The notes under the pieces: model-generated
What the model saw: the letters and a program-made list of their open reading frames with translations, nothing else
Told to the model about the DNA's origin: nothing
Databases searched by the model: none
In this document: one piece after another, positions 54,422-63,671 of the stretch
Layout: the number at the start of each line of letters is the position of its first letter
How positions within the stretch are numbered: the first letter of the stretch is position 1
Source: an uncultured archaeon
Lineage (GTDB): Archaea > Thermoplasmatota > Thermoplasmata > Thermoplasmatales > Thermoplasmataceae
Direction of reading: 5' to 3'
DNA: 64,000 nt
Assembly (NCBI GenBank): GCA_000965745.1
Contig: CP009479.1
Coordinates: forward strand, 1,250,457-1,314,456
Position numbers and translations under genes: made by a program

Positions 54422-55896
54422 AATGACCTGACTTTCTCCTATCTTTTATACACTAGGTTCCTGATCTCCTCCTGTTTCTTTGACAGTTCAACATTTGCAC
54501 CCCACTCCATGCCGGATTCAGAATCTTTCAGCTCAACCCTGTACCCATGGCTAAGGATGTCAAGTGCATCCGATCCGGAGATTCCTGTCTTTTCTATCCT
54601 GTACTGCAGTGTCGCAAGGATGGCGTACGAGAGATAGCAGATCTTTATGTGCGCATTCACGTGGGAGAGCATCCAGAACCTCACTGGCCTTAGGGACAGT
54701 ATGCCCTTCATCTGTTTGAACGCCCTCTCCACCACATTCTTGGCATAGTATTTTTTCACAACATCCGCATCTTCCATGCCTGTGTTGTGATATATGAGCG
54801 AATATCCCAACAGGGACGCGATTTCCTCATCCTCAGAGTGATCGTAATAATGCTCCCTCCTGATGGATTCAAGATACGGATTGTACACAACAATGAGTTT
54901 TCCGGACAGGAAGTCCATGGATTGCGTATAGACATGCGTGTTTCGCAGCTCGATGCGATTTCCCTTCCTGTATACCCTGCTTTTGTCGATCTTGAGCAGA
55001 ATGTCCCTGAAACTCTTATTCTTCACGACGCCGCATATTATCTTCATGCGAAGCTCAAGTGCATCATCTATATTCTTCCGGGAATAGAAGCCACGGTCCA
55101 GGATGACTGCTGAATAGCCCTTCTCCTTCAGCAGTGAGATCATCTCCCTGTACATTCGTTTTCCGGAGATATTTCCTCCGTGCGTGCGGTGGAAGAGCGG
55201 AAAACCATGATCCTCTGTGACAGCAAGGGCGATCTGCACCAGCTTCTTCACCTTCTCCTCCTTGCCCCTGCGTGCCTTGCCTTCAATGCTGTCACCTTCG
55301 AAATATGTGTCTGTTACATCGATTATGACTGCATTCCTGTCATCAATGGACGAGAAGATTCCTGACAGTGATTCCTCCATCCTGGAGAAATCCATCTCAT
55401 TCAGGGTGTCCAGGGAATCGTAAAGCCTTGCTGTACTTGTGGCTTTGATGCCAAGGATATCAAGCATGTCCGTGTATGAGAGCCACTCCTCCATCCTGTT
55501 GATCGACGGACGATCAAGAAGCTGCGAATACACAAGGATCAGGATCTCACTGTCGAGACTGGTGATTCCCAGATCAGAGGCGATCCTGTGGATTATTTCA
55601 ATGTCAAGATGCTTCCGGACTGCCTGTACCTGTACGGAAGAGGACATGATCCTCCTGACCACCTCTCCCTCAACGTCCTTGCCTATGTACCTGATGACCT
55701 TCTGCCTGGTTCTGCCATTCTCCCACACAGATTCCACCTCGGCAAGATATGTCCCTGAAGGCTTCTTGATCTTCCGTATGAAGGACATGATGTATAAGAT
55801 ATACATCATGCAGTTATTAAAGCTATCTACAATAAAGCAGTGAATAACAAGGTCACAAAGCATGATGTATAAAATGGGTCAAAAACTTAGGTAATG
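54422..55896 (-). mobile_element. IS1634-type insertion sequence
   Basis: The transposase is bounded by matching termini: on the left AATGACCTGACTTT...TTTTATACA, and on the right (minus strand) CATTACCTAAGTTT...TTTTATACA, about 32 bases with some 20 identities. I found no target duplication, so the copy may have been rearranged or the limits are off by a few bases. Its right end lies about 30 bp before the open part of the integrase frame, which appears to have lost its N terminus to this insertion. Confidence 0.75.
54439..55788 (-). CDS. IS1634 (IS4-group) transposase
   Basis: 449 residues from ATG 55788, intact. The N-terminal start MSFIRKIKKPSGTYLAEVES is typical of IS1634. DDE residues: first Asp in VIIDVTDTYFEGDS, second in AVILDRGFYSRKN, and Glu in VVERAFKQMKGILSLRPV. 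The frame extends 25 codons upstream through the promoter repeats, without family support. An inverted repeat CATGATGTATA - AGA - TATACATCATG (55786-55810) overlaps the start codon. Confidence 0.92.
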   Translation of the reverse strand: MSFIRKIKKPSGTYLAEVESVWENGRTRQKVIRYIGKDVEGEVVRRIMSSSVQVQAVRKHLDIEIIHRIASDLGITSLDSEILILVYSQLLDRPSINRMEEWLSYTDMLDILGIKATSTARLYDSLDTLNEMDFSRMEESLSGIFSSIDDRNAVIIDVTDTYFEGDSIEGKARRGKEEKVKKLVQIALAVTEDHGFPLFHRTHGGNISGKRMYREMISLLKEKGYSAVILDRGFYSRKNIDDALELRMKIICGVVKNKSFRDILLKIDKSRVYRKGNRIELRNTHVYTQSMDFLSGKLIVVYNPYLESIRREHYYDHSEDEEIASLLGYSLIYHNTGMEDADVVKKYYAKNVVERAFKQMKGILSLRPVRFWMLSHVNAHIKICYLSYAILATLQYRIEKTGISGSDALDILSHGYRVELKDSESGMEWGANVELSKKQEEIRNLVYKR

Positions 55897-55926
55897 AGAC
55901 CTCATAGTATCAAGTTATTCCGATAA

Positions 55927-56883
55927 CGAACACGAACAAGGTCGAGAACCGGTTGCCCAAGAGACAACAGGGCAGCGAGAAGAGTAGCTTCACTGACGAG
56001 GCACATCGACGTGCTGAATCCAAAACAGGGAGAGGTCAACACATACTTCCAGAAGAGGATAAGAGACACATCACTTTCAAAGACCACGATCATAGCTGAA
56101 GTGAATGATCTCAGACTGTTCTGGAATGGATACCTTGAGCTAGGAATAAAGCTCCTTCCGTTAAAGACACCTCCAGAGAAGGACGTATGGATACCAACTG
56201 ACCAGGAGGTTATCAGGATAATGAAGGCAGCGGAGCATTCAAGCGCTGACAAGGGAATAGCGCTCAGGAATTCACTGATCACCAGGATGTTCTTCCTCGG
56301 CTGCATGAGAGTTGGGGAAATGATGAGGATCCGCTTAAACGACGTAGATTTTGAGTTGGGCGGTGTCAATATCAGGTCAGAAAAGGGTGAAGCTGATCGT
56401 TTTGTCGGTTTCCATCCGGACATCTTGAAAGACCTGAAAACTTAATTGAATGTTTACAGACCCCGCACTACATTCACTCAGCTCTGGATCGCGACGAAAA
56501 AGGGAAAAACCCAGAGTTCTGTGGAGCCTATCACCTACGCTGGGCTTCGGAAGCTATCCAAGGTCATGGGGCTTTCCGCAGGCGTGACCCAATTCCATTG
56601 GCATGCTGCGAGGCACTGGGGCGCAACAGCCTATCTATATGGGCGTCTGGGAGTACCACCGTTGGGAATCAGATCGGTTCAAAAACTTCTCGGTCATGTG
56701 TCATTAAAGACGACTCAGAGGTATACTCACGTCACAGACAGGGACGTTGCAAAAGAGGTGATATCCGCGCAAAGAAAATTATTTCGCGGGCATGAAAAAA
56801 ATGAGGGATTAAGGGGCGTGAAAGCCCCTATACCGAACCCTATGGGGCTGACCGGGTTTGAACCGATGACCACCTGGTTATGA
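55927..56883 (+). pseudogene. Tyrosine recombinase (integrase) of the element, N-terminally cut and with in-frame TAA
   Basis: XerA-like integrase. The open frame runs from 55927 with a core-binding part (LNPKQGEVNTYFQKRI), catalytic Arg in GCMRVGEMMRI, a Lys hairpin (NIRSEKGEADRFVGF), then TAA at 56443-56445. The same frame goes on with HAARHWGATAYL (His-x2-Arg), LLGHVSLKTTQRYTHVT (His and Tyr nucleophile). Its last codons run through the attachment core into the tRNA gene and stop at 56883. The N terminus seems lost to the IS1634-type insertion; GTG 56011 could start a short product. Confidence 0.85.
56842..56857. repeat. attR, right copy of the 16-bp attachment core
   Basis: ATGGGGCTGACCGGGT, identical to 48225-48240. 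It covers the last 15 nucleotides of the tRNA gene (minus strand) plus one base and is also read as codons by the integrase frame (MGLTG). Confidence 0.85.
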
Positions 56884-56916
56884 GCCAGGCGCTCTACCTA
56901 GCTGAGCTACAGCCCC
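56843..56916 (-). tRNA. tRNA with anticodon CAU (elongator Met or Ile2)
   Basis: 74 nt on the minus strand: acceptor GGGGCTG pairs with CAGCCCC, discriminator A, D-arm TAGCTCAGC, anticodon stem CCTGG/CCAGG with loop CTCATAA (anticodon CAT), T-arm with GGTTCAAACC. Archaeal elongator Met and the Ile2 tRNA that carries agmatidine both show CAT; I cannot separate them here. It is not an initiator by its A-T/G pattern. It is the integration target of the element to its left. Confidence 0.92.
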
Positions 56917-56918
56917 AG

Positions 56919-56991
56919 CGCCGCTGGTCGGATTCGAACCGACGACCGCTCGGTTAACAGCCGAGTGCTCTACCAGCTAAGCTACAACGGC
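56919..56991 (-). tRNA. tRNA-Asn (anticodon GUU)
   Basis: 73 nt: acceptor GCCGTTG pairs with CAGCGGC with one G-T pair, discriminator G, anticodon stem CTCGG/CCGAG with loop CTGTTAA (anticodon GTT), T-arm GGTTCGAATCC. It lies only 2 bp upstream of the tRNA(CAU) gene on the same strand, so both are probably one transcript. Confidence 0.95.
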
Positions 56992-57020
56992 AATGTAACA
57001 CGGAAAGGTCTCAAAACTCT

Positions 57021-58085
<1,065 letters not shown>

Positions 58086-58100
58086 TTACCGGTAAAAATG

Positions 58101-58604
58101 TCAGATCCCACTGACAAGCTCGATTTTGTATCCCTTGATCTGGAGTATGTTTGAGCGCTTTACAATTCCTCTAAGCAGAGTTTGTGAAATGGACAGCTTT
58201 TCGGCAACATCTCCAACAAACACCCCCTTCTCGGCGCCCATCATCTCCTTGATCTGGCCTTCGTAGTCCACAAGCTGCTCTTCCTTGAGTGTCGTAGCAT
58301 ATATGATATCTGCCAGGTCGCTCATGGATCCGATTAAGTTGATCTGGACACTAGTGTAGTATGTGTGATAAGCCTTTTCGGGACCTTTTTCTCCTGTCAT
58401 CCACTGACTCTCTATGAGCTTTATCTTGTCCAGGTACAGAAGGGCCCTCTTGCCTTCCACTCCGTATTTTTCCTCAATCTTTGGCATAGTGACCCAATTT
58501 GTGGAAAGATCTAGCATAAGTCTCCTCTTAACATCAGTATCGGCCGCATGAAAAATTGAGACAAGCTCTCCAACGTCATTAACTACTTTTATACGGCTTA
58601 CCAT
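58101..58604 (-). CDS. ArsR-like winged-helix regulator
   Basis: 167 residues from ATG 58604: MVSRIKVVNDVGELVSIFHA, then VKRRLMLDLSTNWVTMPKIE, a winged-helix region common in archaeal ArsR-type proteins, followed by a C-terminal helical domain with a second HTH-like part (VAEKLSISQTLLRGIVKRSN). The upstream open frame to 58703 lacks family support, and a TATA-like TTTTTAATATC lies right before the ATG 58604. Likely co-transcribed with trm56. Target unknown. Confidence 0.7.
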   Translation of the reverse strand: MVSRIKVVNDVGELVSIFHAADTDVKRRLMLDLSTNWVTMPKIEEKYGVEGKRALLYLDKIKLIESQWMTGEKGPEKAYHTYYTSVQINLIGSMSDLADIIYATTLKEEQLVDYEGQIKEMMGAEKGVFVGDVAEKLSISQTLLRGIVKRSNILQIKGYKIELVSGI

Positions 58605-58827
58605 TCTAACGATATTAAAAGATGAAATATAATTATTTCCAACGTTAGAGATATTTTTGCTTCTCACGTTCCGCGCTAGCTTGTAGCTAGGCAGAGACAA
58701 CATTATTGATCCTAACTGATCAAGTCTTCTTTCAGGACCAGCCCCTGACTACTCCTTGAACTTTACCTTAGGCGTCTGAACAGGTTGGACCAGAAAACTC
58801 TGAACATATTTTCCCCGACATAGGGGC

Positions 58828-58971
58828 TTATGCAGCAAAAATTGCCGGGAATAAAATCTCAGACATTCTGGTGAATATTGCTACAAGAACGATCGGCATA
58901 AAGACAGCAAGGCTTAGGACAATGTCCTTTATCAATCCACCAATGTCTTTCTTGCAGGCTACTTTTGGCAC
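58828..58971 (-). CDS. Candidate small single-span membrane protein (47 residues)
   Basis: A GTG-started frame with GAGG eight bases upstream encodes MPKVACKKDIGGLIKDIVLS and then one hydrophobic helix (LAVFMPIVLVAIF) and RMSEILFPAIFAA. It is the only coding candidate in the 546 bases between the regulator (58604) and the CBS gene (59151); the remainder shows nothing that I can support. The sensible signal-anchor pattern supports it; homologues would be needed to be sure. Confidence 0.4.
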   Translation of the reverse strand: MPKVACKKDIGGLIKDIVLSLAVFMPIVLVAIFTRMSEILFPAIFAA

Positions 58972-59150
58972 TCGATTTCCTCATTGATAATATTCTGTCT
59001 TAAACCACATTTTCTTGAATATAACTTTGTACCGATACGCAACAGAAGCCTTCATTCTCATCAGTGAATACAGCTTTCACCTGCGCTTAAGGAATCTTGC
59101 TATGCGGAATCACAACATGTTGACTGGATACTGTGACGTCAATCTTACAC

Positions 59151-59648
59151 TTACTCGGGCTCATCTTTCTGCATTATCTTAAAAATGCTGTCCAAGACAT
59201 CTTTCCTGCTTATGACTCCGACAATCTTCCCGTCGTCGACCACAGGCATCCTGTTTATCCTGTATTTGGAGAGGTAATGGAGCGCCACTTCTATGTTGTC
59301 ATCTGATTTTACAGTTATGACCTTCTTCCACATGACATCCTTCACGGGCGTTTCCCCTATCTTTTTCGCCTCAGCCTCAAATTTGCCGGCGTCGCTTCCG
59401 GTTGGTTCATAGAGGAACACTGCATCAAAGAGGGAGAGGTGGAGGGGGAGCCCAGAAGAAGCAAAATTTTCCTTGATTTTACTGATTATGTCCCTCTCTG
59501 TAACGAAGCCTGTCAGGTTGTTGTCCCGGTCAACTACCGGAGCTCCGGATACTGAATTGGACAGAAGGACTTTGGTCGCTTCCTGTAGTGTCATATCCTC
59601 ACTGAGAACTATCACATCAGTACTCATGAAATCCTGAACAAGAGCCAT
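59151..59648 (-). CDS. Tandem CBS-domain protein
   Basis: 165 residues made of two CBS domains: VQDFMSTDVIVLSEDMTLQE to VTERDIISKI (about 5-57) and VKDVMWKKVITVKSDDNIEV to GVISRKDVLDSI (about 102-158). A 40-residue insert between them (LPLHLSLFDAVFLYEP) is common in archaeal stand-alone CBS pairs. Such proteins bind adenine nucleotides and regulate partners. Partner unknown; it follows a hypothetical gene by 9 bp. Confidence 0.92.
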   Translation of the reverse strand: MALVQDFMSTDVIVLSEDMTLQEATKVLLSNSVSGAPVVDRDNNLTGFVTERDIISKIKENFASSGLPLHLSLFDAVFLYEPTGSDAGKFEAEAKKIGETPVKDVMWKKVITVKSDDNIEVALHYLSKYRINRMPVVDDGKIVGVISRKDVLDSIFKIMQKDEPE

Positions 59649-59657
59649 GTTAAACCC

Positions 59658-60044
59658 TTACTTCTTTCTTCTCTTCACGTCGTAGAGGAACATTTTGTCA
59701 TATTCCACGGAAACCTTGATCTTCTTTGCCTTCAGGATTTTGGCCATCCTTTCTGTTATGTCCTTGATATCCTCGGACATCAGTCCCCTGTAGATGATCA
59801 TTTCCCTGTTCCCGAGGGGAAAAACCATCCTGAATTTGGCCCCTTCCTTTGTATAGCCAATTGGCTTCTTGTTCTTCCCAATCTCTTCCTTGTTCAATTC
59901 GAGGTAAAGGGAATCATACTGAGCCTCCTCCTGGTTCTGCTTAGTTTCTTTTGTTATTGCATCCCACATATCAGGGAATGCTTTATCGAGGTTTTTCCAC
60001 TCGAAACCTTCATCAAAATATATATGGCCACTCCAGTTTTTCAC
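59658..60044 (-). CDS. Hypothetical cytosolic protein
   Basis: I do not recognise a family. 128 residues, strongly charged, with a Lys-rich end (ILKAKKIKVSVEYDKMFLYD, then VKRRKK). Trp- and Tyr-rich start (MKNWSGHIYFDEGFEWKNLD). No membrane segments. It precedes the CBS gene closely, so the two are probably an operon. Confidence 0.75.
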   Translation of the reverse strand: MKNWSGHIYFDEGFEWKNLDKAFPDMWDAITKETKQNQEEAQYDSLYLELNKEEIGKNKKPIGYTKEGAKFRMVFPLGNREMIIYRGLMSEDIKDITERMAKILKAKKIKVSVEYDKMFLYDVKRRKK

Positions 60045-60205
60045 AACATTTCATATTAAAATCATTATTTAATCTTGCCCTCTCCACATAGGACCTTAAA
60101 GGCATGCTTAATTGACACCACATGTCATGGTGTTCGTTGCAAGCGCTCTGTCATGAGATGACGGCGAAACCATTAAAAGTCTGATGATTATAATCTGTGC
60201 ACAAT

Positions 60206-60278
60206 AGCTCCGTGGTGTAGTGGCCAAGCATTACGGGCTCTGGACCCGTCGACGGCAGTTCGAATCTGCCCGGAGCTA
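60206..60278 (+). tRNA. tRNA-Gln (anticodon CUG)
   Basis: 73 nt: acceptor AGCTCCG pairs with CGGAGCT, discriminator A, D-arm GGTGTAGTGGCCAAGC, anticodon stem ACGGG/CCCGT with loop CTCTGGA (anticodon CTG), T-arm GGCAGTTCGAATCTGCC. CCA is not encoded. ATTAAAAG near 60170 could be its TATA box. Confidence 0.95.
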
Positions 60279-60396
60279 TCTCACAGAATACATTGAAAGA
60301 CAGCATGCAGGTGCATTCAACACCTCAACATTGTTTCGCAGTTGTCGCTCCCCGATTAAGGAAAATAATATACTTATCGGACATTTACCAGTTCTT

Positions 60397-60882
60397 ATGA
60401 GCATGCCGGACCGAGAGGAAGAGGACTACACCTCAGACTACTGCGAAATCACAGACTCAACAATTCCAAGATCACACATTTTCTTCAGGTATGATGCTGA
60501 AATGAAGCTCGCTCTTGCATCTCTGGGACTTGCCGTATCCCAGGGGGAAAGAATCCAAGCTACAAGGGAAATTCTCGACATGCTGGACACGCTCTACAAC
60601 AACATGATCGACCCGGACTCAGCCCTTCCGGACAGGCAGAGAAAAAATCTCAACCACGCAGACAGCGTTTGGCTCGACCTGAAAGAGAAACTCAGCCAGG
60701 GCAGTTCAAGGACAGCACACCTGTTTGCAGCCCATTCTCATATGCAACTTGCCTTGTCATACCTTATCGGACTTAAGAATGAAAAGGAGTTCTCGGAGCA
60801 CATCAGCGATTATCTTATCAAGTACCTTGGAAAACTGAGTGTATTCACTTACAGGGAAGCGATTGGGCACGTTATGCTTTGA
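60397..60882 (+). CDS. Hypothetical protein, mostly helical
   Basis: 161 residues from ATG 60397 (or 60403); the frame is open back into the tRNA-Gln gene but this part is not coding. Acidic start (MPDREEEDYTSDYCEITDS), then long helices (MKLALASLGLAVSQGERIQA, REILDMLDTLYNNMI, LSYLIGLKNEKEFSEHISDY). Might form a helical bundle. No family recognised. Its end overlaps the convergent SDR gene by 11 bp. Confidence 0.7.
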   Translation: MSMPDREEEDYTSDYCEITDSTIPRSHIFFRYDAEMKLALASLGLAVSQGERIQATREILDMLDTLYNNMIDPDSALPDRQRKNLNHADSVWLDLKEKLSQGSSRTAHLFAAHSHMQLALSYLIGLKNEKEFSEHISDYLIKYLGKLSVFTYREAIGHVML

Positions 60883-61708
60883 GCATTTCGTCGAGATATT
60901 TTGAGTAGGTCATTGGCTCCTTGACCCACCTGTTCAGCTGTGAGGTCTCTCTGTAGTAATCAAGGAGAAGCATTTTTACCCTTTCAGCAGAAATTATTCC
61001 AGTACCGTCTATACCTTCTACCGCTTTCTTGATTCCTCCGGGCCTGTTCTTTATTGCAAATGGTTTCTTTCCTCTCTTTTCCCTTATCATGTTCACCATG
61101 TCCGCAAAGCTGATCTTCTCAAATGAATTCAGGTAAACTGCACCGTTTATGCTCCCTGAGTTTTCAATCACTTTGACAAAGTCGTCTATGTAAACTGGAG
61201 CAAGGCTCTTGCCAAACGGAAGCTTGATCTTCTCATTGGAAAGTTTTACAAGCATATCTGTGAGTGGGTCTCCCCTGCCATAAACGATGGATGTTCTTAC
61301 ATTAAGGTGGTTCTTGTACAAGTCTACATTGTCTTCGGCTATTCTTCTTGTCCTGAAGTATTCAAAGGAACCGTAATGAACATTTATGGCAGAGATGAAA
61401 ATCAGCCTCTGATCTGTATCGTTCTTTTTCATGGCGTTTACGACGTTCTTTGTTCCGGTTACTGTGACATCATAATGCTTCTGCTCCTTCTCATCCCAGA
61501 CACCTGAGGCGTTGACTACCATGTCATAGTCCTTCACTGCAGAAGCCACTTTTTCCTCGTCCAGGATATCTCCTTCATACCATTTGAATCCAGATTTCTC
61601 AAGTTCTCCAGACTTATGCCTGGAATAGTATGCCACTTCGTCGGCATTGACGAGCTTGACAATATTGCTTCCAATGTATCCGGAACCACCAAAGACGATA
61701 ACTTTCAT
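60872..61708 (-). CDS. NAD(P)-dependent epimerase/dehydratase family protein (extended SDR)
   Basis: 278 residues with N-terminal Rossmann motif VFGGSGYIGSNIV, VVNASGVWD, FISAINVHYGS and a downstream YFRTRRIAED in which the catalytic Tyr-x3-Lys is changed (Tyr-Phe-Arg-Thr-Arg-Arg). This is the pattern of atypical SDRs of the NDUFA9-like group, which may bind NADPH without classic catalysis. Substrate unknown. Confidence 0.85.
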   Translation of the reverse strand: MKVIVFGGSGYIGSNIVKLVNADEVAYYSRHKSGELEKSGFKWYEGDILDEEKVASAVKDYDMVVNASGVWDEKEQKHYDVTVTGTKNVVNAMKKNDTDQRLIFISAINVHYGSFEYFRTRRIAEDNVDLYKNHLNVRTSIVYGRGDPLTDMLVKLSNEKIKLPFGKSLAPVYIDDFVKVIENSGSINGAVYLNSFEKISFADMVNMIREKRGKKPFAIKNRPGGIKKAVEGIDGTGIISAERVKMLLLDYYRETSQLNRWVKEPMTYSKYLDEMLKA

Positions 61709-61828
61709 CTTATGGTTAATCTGCCTAGTTTATTTAAAAAATGGTATCTGCTTTAATCCAAAATAAGGCTTAAGGTGTGATATTCATATTCATTCCAGAA
61801 TTTTAATAAGATCAATTCCCATTGAACC

Positions 61829-63097
61829 ATGGTTTTTATGAAGCACGAGGGAAAAAAAGTTTACATGGTGTCGGGAGGGGTTACCAAATTTGCTAAATCC
61901 ACGCCTGACATGGACTTCAGGCTGAGGGTCAAGAAAGCTTTTGACTACGCAATGAAGGACGCAGGCATGAAGCTGACCGACATAGATGGTTCGGTAGCAT
62001 CGTATTTCTCGGACCATTTCCAGAGGCAGCTTATGTCGGGAATCATGGCACAGGATTATCTGGGCCTAACACCAAAGCCAAGCAAGAGAGTCGAAGGCGG
62101 AGGCGCGACAGGAGGTTTGGCATTCCAGGCCGGGTTTGAGGAAATTGCATCGGGCAGGATGGACACTTGTGCGGTTTATGGTTTTGAGACCATGTCCCAC
62201 GTAAACACCTGGAAGGGGAATGAATTCATCGCCTTGGCGAGTGATACAAATTTCGACTATCCCGTTGGTGGATTTTACACAGGATATTACGCAATGATGG
62301 CGGTCAGGCATATGCACGAATTTGGGACAACGCCTGAACAGCTCGCAAAGGTATCAATCAAGAATCACGGAAACGCCATCAATAATCCATATTCGCAGAG
62401 CCCAATGAAACTCACTGTGGAAGATGTCAGGAATTCCCCGATGGTGTCTTACCCACTGACAAGGCTTGATGTCTGTGCAATGTCGGACGGTGCAGCGGTG
62501 TCAATTCTCGCTTCGGAAGAGAAAGCTTTCGAGCTTTCAGACCACCCTGTCCTCGTAAAGAGCATAGGGACAGGGACTGATACAATGAGGCTGGCAGACA
62601 GGCCATTCGGAAAAGTTCCTCTATTGCATAATGAGACGGAGGCTGACTATGCAAAGCTCCAGTACCCGGGAATACATTCGTTCAGGGCTGGAAGGAGTGC
62701 CGCAAAAGAAGCATACGAGGCTGCAGGCATAACCGATCCACTTAACGAGCTGGACATCGTGGAGCTTCACGACGCATACACTTCATCAGAAGTGCAGACT
62801 TACGAAGACCTCGGACTGTGCAAGTACGGTGAAGGCGGACAGTTCGTAGAGGAAGGGAAAGCCGATCTTAACGGAAAAGTCGCGGTAAATCCGTCGGGAG
62901 GTCTTCTCGCCTGCGGGCACCCGGTTGGAGCAACGGGAATAATGCAGTCAGTTTTCATGTTCTGGCAGCTTCAGCACAGCATAAAGAAACATTTTGGAAA
63001 CGACAAGCTCCAGGTGCCGAATGCAAAAAGGGGACTGATACACAGCCATGCCGGAACCGGTACATATGTTACAGCATCGATAATGGAGGCGGTATAA
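61829..63097 (+). CDS. Thiolase-superfamily protein (SCP2-like), usual nucleophile Cys absent
   Basis: 422 residues of the archaeal thiolase type that pairs with a DUF35 protein. Motifs: NNPYSQSPMKLTVEDV, CAMSDGAAVSILASE, LHDAYTSSEVQTYEDLG, and the C-terminal GLLACGHPVGATG with the base Cys. Where thiolases have Cys in ACASGG, it reads VEGGGATGG: Gly92 replaces the acyl-binding Cys. So it may not form the normal acyl-enzyme. A TTTTAATAAG box about 25 bases before ATG 61829 supports this start. Confidence 0.88.
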   Translation: MVFMKHEGKKVYMVSGGVTKFAKSTPDMDFRLRVKKAFDYAMKDAGMKLTDIDGSVASYFSDHFQRQLMSGIMAQDYLGLTPKPSKRVEGGGATGGLAFQAGFEEIASGRMDTCAVYGFETMSHVNTWKGNEFIALASDTNFDYPVGGFYTGYYAMMAVRHMHEFGTTPEQLAKVSIKNHGNAINNPYSQSPMKLTVEDVRNSPMVSYPLTRLDVCAMSDGAAVSILASEEKAFELSDHPVLVKSIGTGTDTMRLADRPFGKVPLLHNETEADYAKLQYPGIHSFRAGRSAAKEAYEAAGITDPLNELDIVELHDAYTSSEVQTYEDLGLCKYGEGGQFVEEGKADLNGKVAVNPSGGLLACGHPVGATGIMQSVFMFWQLQHSIKKHFGNDKLQVPNAKRGLIHSHAGTGTYVTASIMEAV

Positions 63098-63595
63098 ATG
63101 GTGTTAAACCCGGACGCTAAAATTCCTGAAACACAGGATGGAACAGAAGTGTACAACGTAGATCCGCTGATAGTCAAGTCAAGCTATTCCATCGACTATA
63201 TACACAGCTATGCCCAGGATTCTGAATTCTTCAGGGCCCTTGGCAGGAAAAAGCTACTTGGAAGCAAGTGCAAGGAATGCGGGTACAAATATGCAACCCC
63301 GAGAGGTCATTGCATGATGTGCGGTGCAGAGACAGAATGGGTCGAAATTCCCAATGAAGGAAAGGTCCACTCATACACTACGTGTTACTTCGGAAGTGAA
63401 GCATTCCTGCCTGAGACTCCGTTTAACCTGGTCATGGTTGAGTTTGAGGGTTTTGACTCACTGTTTCTTGCAAGGCTTATCGGAGCGGACCAGGAAGACC
63501 TTTACGTCGGAATGCCAATAAGGGCAAGGTTCAAGAGAAACCTGAAGTTCAGCCCGACGGATGTATATTTTGTGCCGATAGTGGACAAGAAGTAA
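63098..63595 (+). CDS. DUF35 OB-fold/zinc-ribbon acyl-CoA-associated protein
   Basis: 165 residues: zinc ribbon with CKECGYKYATPRGHCMMCG, then an OB-fold (EIPNEGKVHSYTTCYFGSEA, LARLIGADQEDLYVGMPIRA). In archaea such proteins bridge thiolase and HMG-CoA synthase and bind CoA. It starts directly after the thiolase stop, so the two are translated together and likely form a complex. Confidence 0.92.
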   Translation: MVLNPDAKIPETQDGTEVYNVDPLIVKSSYSIDYIHSYAQDSEFFRALGRKKLLGSKCKECGYKYATPRGHCMMCGAETEWVEIPNEGKVHSYTTCYFGSEAFLPETPFNLVMVEFEGFDSLFLARLIGADQEDLYVGMPIRARFKRNLKFSPTDVYFVPIVDKK

Positions 63596-63671
63596 GACTC
63601 ATCCCCGGCACCACTTTCTTTTTTCTTTTCCGACCGCAAAAAAATCTATAGATCGAATAGGATACGGTTCT

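Larger units (their letters stand above)
48225..56857. mobile_element. Integrated element in the 3' end of tRNA(CAU), about 8.6 kb
   Basis: The 16-bp sequence ATGGGGCTGACCGGGT occurs at 48225-48240 and again at 56842-56857, where it is the 3' end of the tRNA gene on the minus strand. A tyrosine recombinase frame reads into the right copy. Between lie atypical accessory genes: two small ORFs, helicase fragment, group II introns, exported proteins and insertion sequences. This is the normal result of site-specific integration of a plasmid or virus, now decayed by insertions and point mutations. Confidence 0.85.

Noticed and set aside
60220-60396. Upstream extension of the hypothetical gene at 60397
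   Set aside because: It would start inside tRNA-Gln; the extension has no conserved character.
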